Shown here: piece after piece, positions 59,622 through 64,000 of the stretch
How the letters are laid out: each line of letters opens with the position of its first letter
Numbering within the stretch: the first letter of the stretch is position 1
Origin: Hansfordia pulvinata
Taxonomy: Eukaryota; Ascomycota; Sordariomycetes; Xylariales
DNA: 64,000 nt
Direction of reading: 5' to 3'
NCBI GenBank assembly: GCA_006538405.1
Contig: BJKQ01000004.1
Coordinates: forward strand, 1,922,001-1,986,000
Position numbers and translations under genes: made by a program
The notes under the pieces: generated by a model
The model's database searches: none
Told to the model about the DNA's origin: nothing
What the model saw: the letters and a program-made list of their open reading frames with translations, nothing else

Positions 59622-61985
59622 ATGCAGCAGTCGCCCTACCGGCCCTACCCGGGGCAGCCGCACCCTCAGCAGCACCCGCAGGCGGCGACGCCGTCGCGCG
59701 CCCCGCCCTCGTCCGGTCAGCGACGGGGCGGCATAGGTACGTCTGGACCATTCTGCTCTGTTCCTATGTCCTGTGATTCACCTTCCCCTCCTCTTTCGAC
59801 CATCTCCCCGGACATCCCTTCCCATCAGACAGACCTTCAGTGGCGATTTGGTGGCCATTCTCGGCTCTCTTCGGCCTCGCTTGCTCGCTTCGGTTGCGCC
59901 CCAGCGGCGAGATTCCTCGTACGAGTATGACGGAGATGGGCGATGGGGGAGCCCGACGCAACGCAAGCGCGTGCGCGTACGAGAAGCTGGGGATAACCCC
60001 ACTGGCTGGAGCTCGGTTCTATGCTGGAGCTGCCACTGTTGGCGCTTGAGATCCACCCCCCCAAGACACGGTCCTTTTATCCCCAGTCTCTTGTCAACAG
60101 GAGAGTGCCCGTACGAATACTGGGCACCGCAAGCGCGGTCGTGGCGGGTACCTTGGGTACCGGCTGTACGAGCTGTACGAGCGCAACCCGAAAAGTGTAC
60201 CTACGCGTATCGTCGCTGCTCCCGTCGCTCTCGCCGCCAGCTTCCATCGCCATCGCTGTCGTCGCCAGCCTCGTCGCAGCCGACACACCACATCCTCTTA
60301 TCTCCTCCCATTACTGACTCTCTCTTCCTTCCTCGCGCTGTCGCCACCGCCATCAACAGGTCCCATGATGTCGTCCGGACCCCACCACCAGGTCCCTGTC
60401 CCGCAGGCCCAGATGGTCGCCCATCAGCAGCAGCAACAGCAGGCGCTCGAGTACGCCAAGCGCCGCAGCCTCAAGCCCACCGACAAGAACCTGCCCGAAA
60501 ATCTCCAGCAATGCACCATTGGCGACATGGCCGACCGCTACCAGGCCCTGCGCGACTTTGAGCGCCGCCTCGATGCCACCATGACCCGTAAGCGCCTCGA
60601 CATTGTCGACGCCGCCGCTCGCTCTACCAAGCGCCACCGCACCCTGCGCATCTGGGTCTCCAACTCGGCCCACGACCAGCTATGGCAGCAGACCTCGGGC
60701 GCCGCCGCCGGCTCCTTCGATTTTGCCTCCACCTCGGAGCCCTCCTACCGCGTCAAGATCGAAGGCCGCCTGCTCGACGACGACGACGACGATGACGATG
60801 ACGATGACGACTCCGAGGCCTCCAAGCAGCGCGACGCGGCCGATCCGGACCGCATGGACGAGGACGGCGACGCAAAGAAGGGCTCCGCCTCGACCAAGCC
60901 GCCCCGCTACCGCCTGAGCCACTTCTTCAAGTCGCTCGACGTCGAGTTCCCCCCGGGCCACAAGGCCGCCGAGCACCCCGTCGCCTGGAAGAAGCCCGAG
61001 CCGCGCGGTTCCGCCGCGAACCAGCCGGCTGCCGCCGACTTTGACGAGCTGGCCTTCAAGAGGCCCGGCGACGACAACACCAACGTCACCTTCAACCTGC
61101 ACCGGCACGAGGACCCGGAGCGCTACTCGGTCAGCCCCGAGCTCCAGGACATCATCGACCTGTCCGAGGCCACGCGCCAGGAGGTCGTCATGGGCGTCTG
61201 GGAGTACATCAAGTTCATGGGTCTGCAAGAGGACGAGGAGAAGCGCAACTTTCGCTGCGACGAAGTTCTCAAGAAGGTGAGCGCAGGCAGGCAGAAGCCC
61301 TTACCTACCCATAAACCCAACCCCCCCCCCCCATCCCCTCTTCCCAACCCCAATGGTCTTTTCTCCCCGCCCCGGGGTAATTGCCAATCGAAGCTTGGAT
61401 GCTGACCAGGAACGCAAAACCCCCCAGGCCTTCAACCTGGAATCTGGCTTCATCTCCAAGCTCCACGAGTACATCACGCATCACATCCGGCCGCTGCCGC
61501 CGGTGCAGATCCCGTACACGATCCGGGTGGACGAGGCGTTCCACAAGGACCCTCAGCCGACCGTGTTCGACGTGCGGGTGTCGGTCGAGGACCCGCTGCG
61601 CGAGCGGATGGCGGCCTTCCTGAGCGGCGCCGGCGGTAGCAACACGCACGCGCCGGCGAGCGGCTACGCGGGCATGCTCCGGGAGGCGGCGTCACTGGAC
61701 GAGCAGCTGGCGACGATTGTGCAGGCGGTGCACGTGTCCAAGGCCAAGCACGCGTTCCTGACGTCTCTGGGCGGCGACCCGGCGACGTTCGTCAAGGGGT
61801 GGCTCAGCTCGCAGAAGCGCGACCTCGAGGTGATCATGGGCGAGGCGGCGCGCGGGGGCGGCGAGGACACGTCGGGCGACGAATGGCGCCGGGGCGGGCG
61901 CGACGGGGTCTGGGCCACGGACAACGCGCGCGAGAGCGTCAACGTCATGCTGTCCAAGCAACCCTTTGTCCCTACGCGCCAATAA
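59622..61985 (+). CDS. SWI/SNF and RSC chromatin-remodelling subunit with SWIB domain (Snf12/Rsc6/BAF60 family)
   Basis: Exons are 59622-59736, 60360-61276 and 61410-61985, giving 535 residues. The Gln/Pro-rich start leads to YAKRRSLKPTDKNLPENL, then YQALRDFERRLDATMTRKRL and TLRIWVSNSAHDQLW, the conserved Snf12/BAF60 N-terminal core. The SWIB domain lies at VSPELQDIIDLSEATRQEVV, then WEYIKFMGLQEDEEKRNFRC and DEVLKK, joined across the second intron. The C-terminal helices (HVSKAKHAFLTSLGGDPATF and onward) are also family features. An Asp-rich tract encoded by a GAC/GAT repeat interrupts the middle (about 60777-60812). The protein is a core subunit of ATP-dependent nucleosome remodellers. The first intron, 623 bases, is by far the longest in the window and contains the TACGAGTA motif. 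No frame break is present. Confidence 0.93.
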
Positions 61986-63511
61986 GGGAACAAGACGAAA
62001 GAGGGGGAGGAGAGACGACACATGGGTTGGAAGAATCGTGCTAGTTTGTAGGTAGGAAGTGGGAACCAGGAAACGGCGCATAAGCCCACATGCGGGCCCG
62101 GACGGAGTATGGAGTGTTGTTTTCTCTTGGGATATCTTGTTTTTCTCCCCCTCCGTCTCGTTTCTTGTCCTTGATCGCTCAGATGGCCCAAGAGGGAAAA
62201 GCAGCCAGTTGCGTATGGGAACTGCTCCTCTCTTTGGTGGCGCCGCGGATGGGTCTTTCGGGGTGTATTTGCTTGTACGCCGGCGCAGCGCCGTGCGTTG
62301 ACATGGTACATGTACAGTCCTCAAACCTAGATATCAAGACTACGTGATGGGCTGTGTCGTGTATGAATAGCACCGATACTGCTTTCCAGGCCATGCTGTG
62401 TTTCTACCCTCCTTCCCCGATGGGTAGCTCCAGAGATATCTACTCGTATGCTGTCTTTGCTATGCCCACACGCTTCCGTGAGCCTAGCTCTGAAACCTGT
62501 GTAGCTTCCTGCTGCATACCTACCAAGTACCTTGAGCATTCCACGTGCTCGCACTCGGGTTGCGTCCCTGCCTGATGACGGAGCCGGCCAGCTTAGCTCG
62601 GCACACGCCCGCTGTCTGGGGGCACGGAGGTTAACCACCATCTCCCCCCCCCCCCCTCCCTCAAAGAGACCTGGCGATCCACGGCGCGGGCAGTCGGCGG
62701 CGCACGCGCATGATGCATTAGCCGTGCGGCGTACGGAGACGGGACTTGCGCCCGATGACGACACAGCTTCGAGAGGGGTGTGCGAGTATTAGTCGAAGGA
62801 AGCACCGGCGAGAGCAGGTGGCGGCAAGGCGGGATTGATATGGGGGGGAGGGAAGGGGTGGAGATGTCAGGTGGCGACGGCATCACCGGCAGTGCTTCGT
62901 AGGGCAATTAGGAACCTGGATGGTTTTTGAACACAGGACAGTGACGGGACGGGACGGGACGGGAGGCGAGATGTGATGTGATAGAAACGGGATGGGATGC
63001 GGAGCGGATGGGGGGGGGGGGGGGGAACCCGAATGCGGGGGAACGGGCAAGCTTCTTGGAACCTTTCCAAGGAAAAGCTCCATTATGTCTCGGATCACTA
63101 CCACCTACTCGCAGGTATCACCGCGCGCCGGCTCCAGGTTGTCTGTTGTCTCCTATCTCCGGGCCAAGGTGCATGACATGTAAACGTAAGATGATAGGTA
63201 GGCTTTGGGTACTGCCCAGGTGGTGGGTGGTGGTGCTGGCACGGCGAGCTACCCCTCCACTCCCCCCCTTCCCATCAACAGCCCCGTCCAACCCATCCCA
63301 CCCACTCACGTAACAACTCACCACAAAAGGGGGCGGGCATCAGCAACAGCAGCGAGAATTAAACGGGAGAAAAAAGAAGAGTCAATCCCCAATCGATTAA
63401 TCAGCTCAGCTCGGGAAAAAAAAAAAAGAGAAAGTGAGAGTCGAAGACAAACGCCCCGGAGCCCAAGGAAGAAAAGGGATAAAAGAAGAAACACTCAAAA
63501 AAAAAAGGATA
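61986..63511. other. Intergenic, about 1.5 kb, no gene seen
   Basis: Contains C-run and G-run homopolymers (near 62646-62658 and 63010-63025), four or more GGGAC units near 62946-62963, and one TACTCGTA near 62445. The A-rich stretch just before 63511 is likely the leader of the dehydrogenase gene. Confidence 0.5.
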
Positions 63512-64000
63512 TGGCCTCCGTCTTCAAGCCAGGCAACACGGCCGTCATCTCGGGCGGCGCCTCGGGCATCGGCCTGGCCATCGCGCGCCGCTGCGCCCGC
63601 GACCACGGAATGCGCGTCCTCATCGCGGACCGCGACGCCCAGGCCCTGCGGAGCGCCGCCGCCGCCGCCGCCGCCGAGAGCCCGGACCAGCTGGGCTTGA
63701 TCACGCACGAGATGGACGTCTCGCGCCACCAGGACTGGCAGGCGCTGGCGGACTTTGTGCGGGCGGCGCGGGCGGGCAGCCTGGGTGGGAGAAGAGCGCG
63801 GTCGACCTGCTGGTGCTCAACGCGGGCATCGGGCGCAAGACGTCGTTCGACGAAGGCGCCGACGACGCCGCCGAGGGCTTCCGGGCCGTCTTCGACACCA
63901 ACGTGATGGGCGTCGTCAACGGCATCACGGCCATGCTGCCCTTGGTCCGGGAGGCGGCCGCGGCGAGCAGCAGCAGCAGTCGCGGTGGTGCTGCTGCTGC
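63512..64000 (+). CDS. Short-chain dehydrogenase/reductase (SDR), N-terminal part, cut by window edge
   Basis: The ATG at 63512 opens MASVFKPGNTAVISGGASGI, followed by GLAIARRCA. This holds the Gly-rich GGASGIG Rossmann turn that binds NAD(P). VLIADRDAQAL gives the acidic residue at the end of beta 2, which suggests NAD rather than NADP preference. EMDVSRHQDW gives the conserved Asp of beta 3. The frame then slips at the G run 63774-63776; one added base restores WEKSAVDLLVLNAGIGRKTS, containing the family's NAG motif, and FDTNVMGVVNGITAMLP. The catalytic Ser-Tyr-Lys lies outside the window, so the substrate cannot be guessed. The first residues have an A-rich context typical of fungal starts. 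Confidence 0.87.

Overview
The window is nuclear DNA of a filamentous ascomycete, most likely a member of the Sordariomycetes. The evidence is GC-rich sequence, genes with short introns (about 40-170 bases, with GT...AG ends and CTGAC-like branch points), and a typical fungal gene set. That set includes LtrA, an UNC93-like carrier, a MINDY deubiquitinase, the dynactin protein Arp10, Yen1/GEN1, a PDK1/Pkh kinase and the SWI/SNF subunit Snf12. I see no bacterial, viral, plasmid, CRISPR or transposase genes. The species cannot be named from the sequence.

Layout, left to right. 1-409 (-): 5' end of a secreted kinase-like protein, cut by the window edge. 5.5-8.2 kb (+): LtrA-family membrane protein. 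It converges with a MINDY deubiquitinase at 9.1-12.1 kb (-). 13.8-15.8 kb (-): UNC93-like carrier, divergent from a steroid 5-alpha-reductase-like enzyme at 16.8-17.7 kb (+). 21.7-23.9 kb (+): MFS drug/polyamine-type transporter. 25.8-26.2 kb (+): small cysteine-rich secreted protein. 26.8-28.8 kb (-): secreted serine carboxypeptidase. 30.3-32.2 kb (-): Arp10, divergent from the Yen1 resolvase at 33.0-35.6 kb (+). 36.9-38.8 kb (-): BTB protein. 43.6-44.5 kb and 47.5-48.8 kb (both -): two fungal proteins of unknown function. 52.5-55.1 kb (+): PDK1-like kinase with a PH domain. 57.0-57.5 kb (+): second cysteine-rich secreted protein with a Kex2-like site. 59.6-62.0 kb (+): Snf12/Rsc6. 63.5 kb to the end (+): short-chain dehydrogenase, cut by the edge.

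The genes do not form one pathway or an obvious secondary-metabolite cluster. Most are housekeeping genes (ubiquitin editing, dynein transport, DNA repair, chromatin remodelling, AGC-kinase signalling) set among transporters and secreted proteins. Intergenic gaps are long (up to 4.8 kb). They are rich in microsatellites, G/C homopolymers and a strikingly repeated short motif, TACGAGTA/TACTCGTA.

Many otherwise convincing genes carry single-base frame breaks, usually at G or C runs: the kinase-like gene, LtrA (twice), MINDY (three times), the steroid reductase, the first cysteine-rich protein, the carboxypeptidase, Arp10, the 47.5-kb gene and the SDR. The simplest reading is draft-assembly homopolymer miscalls, not gene death. 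Gene models below say where a break had to be bridged.
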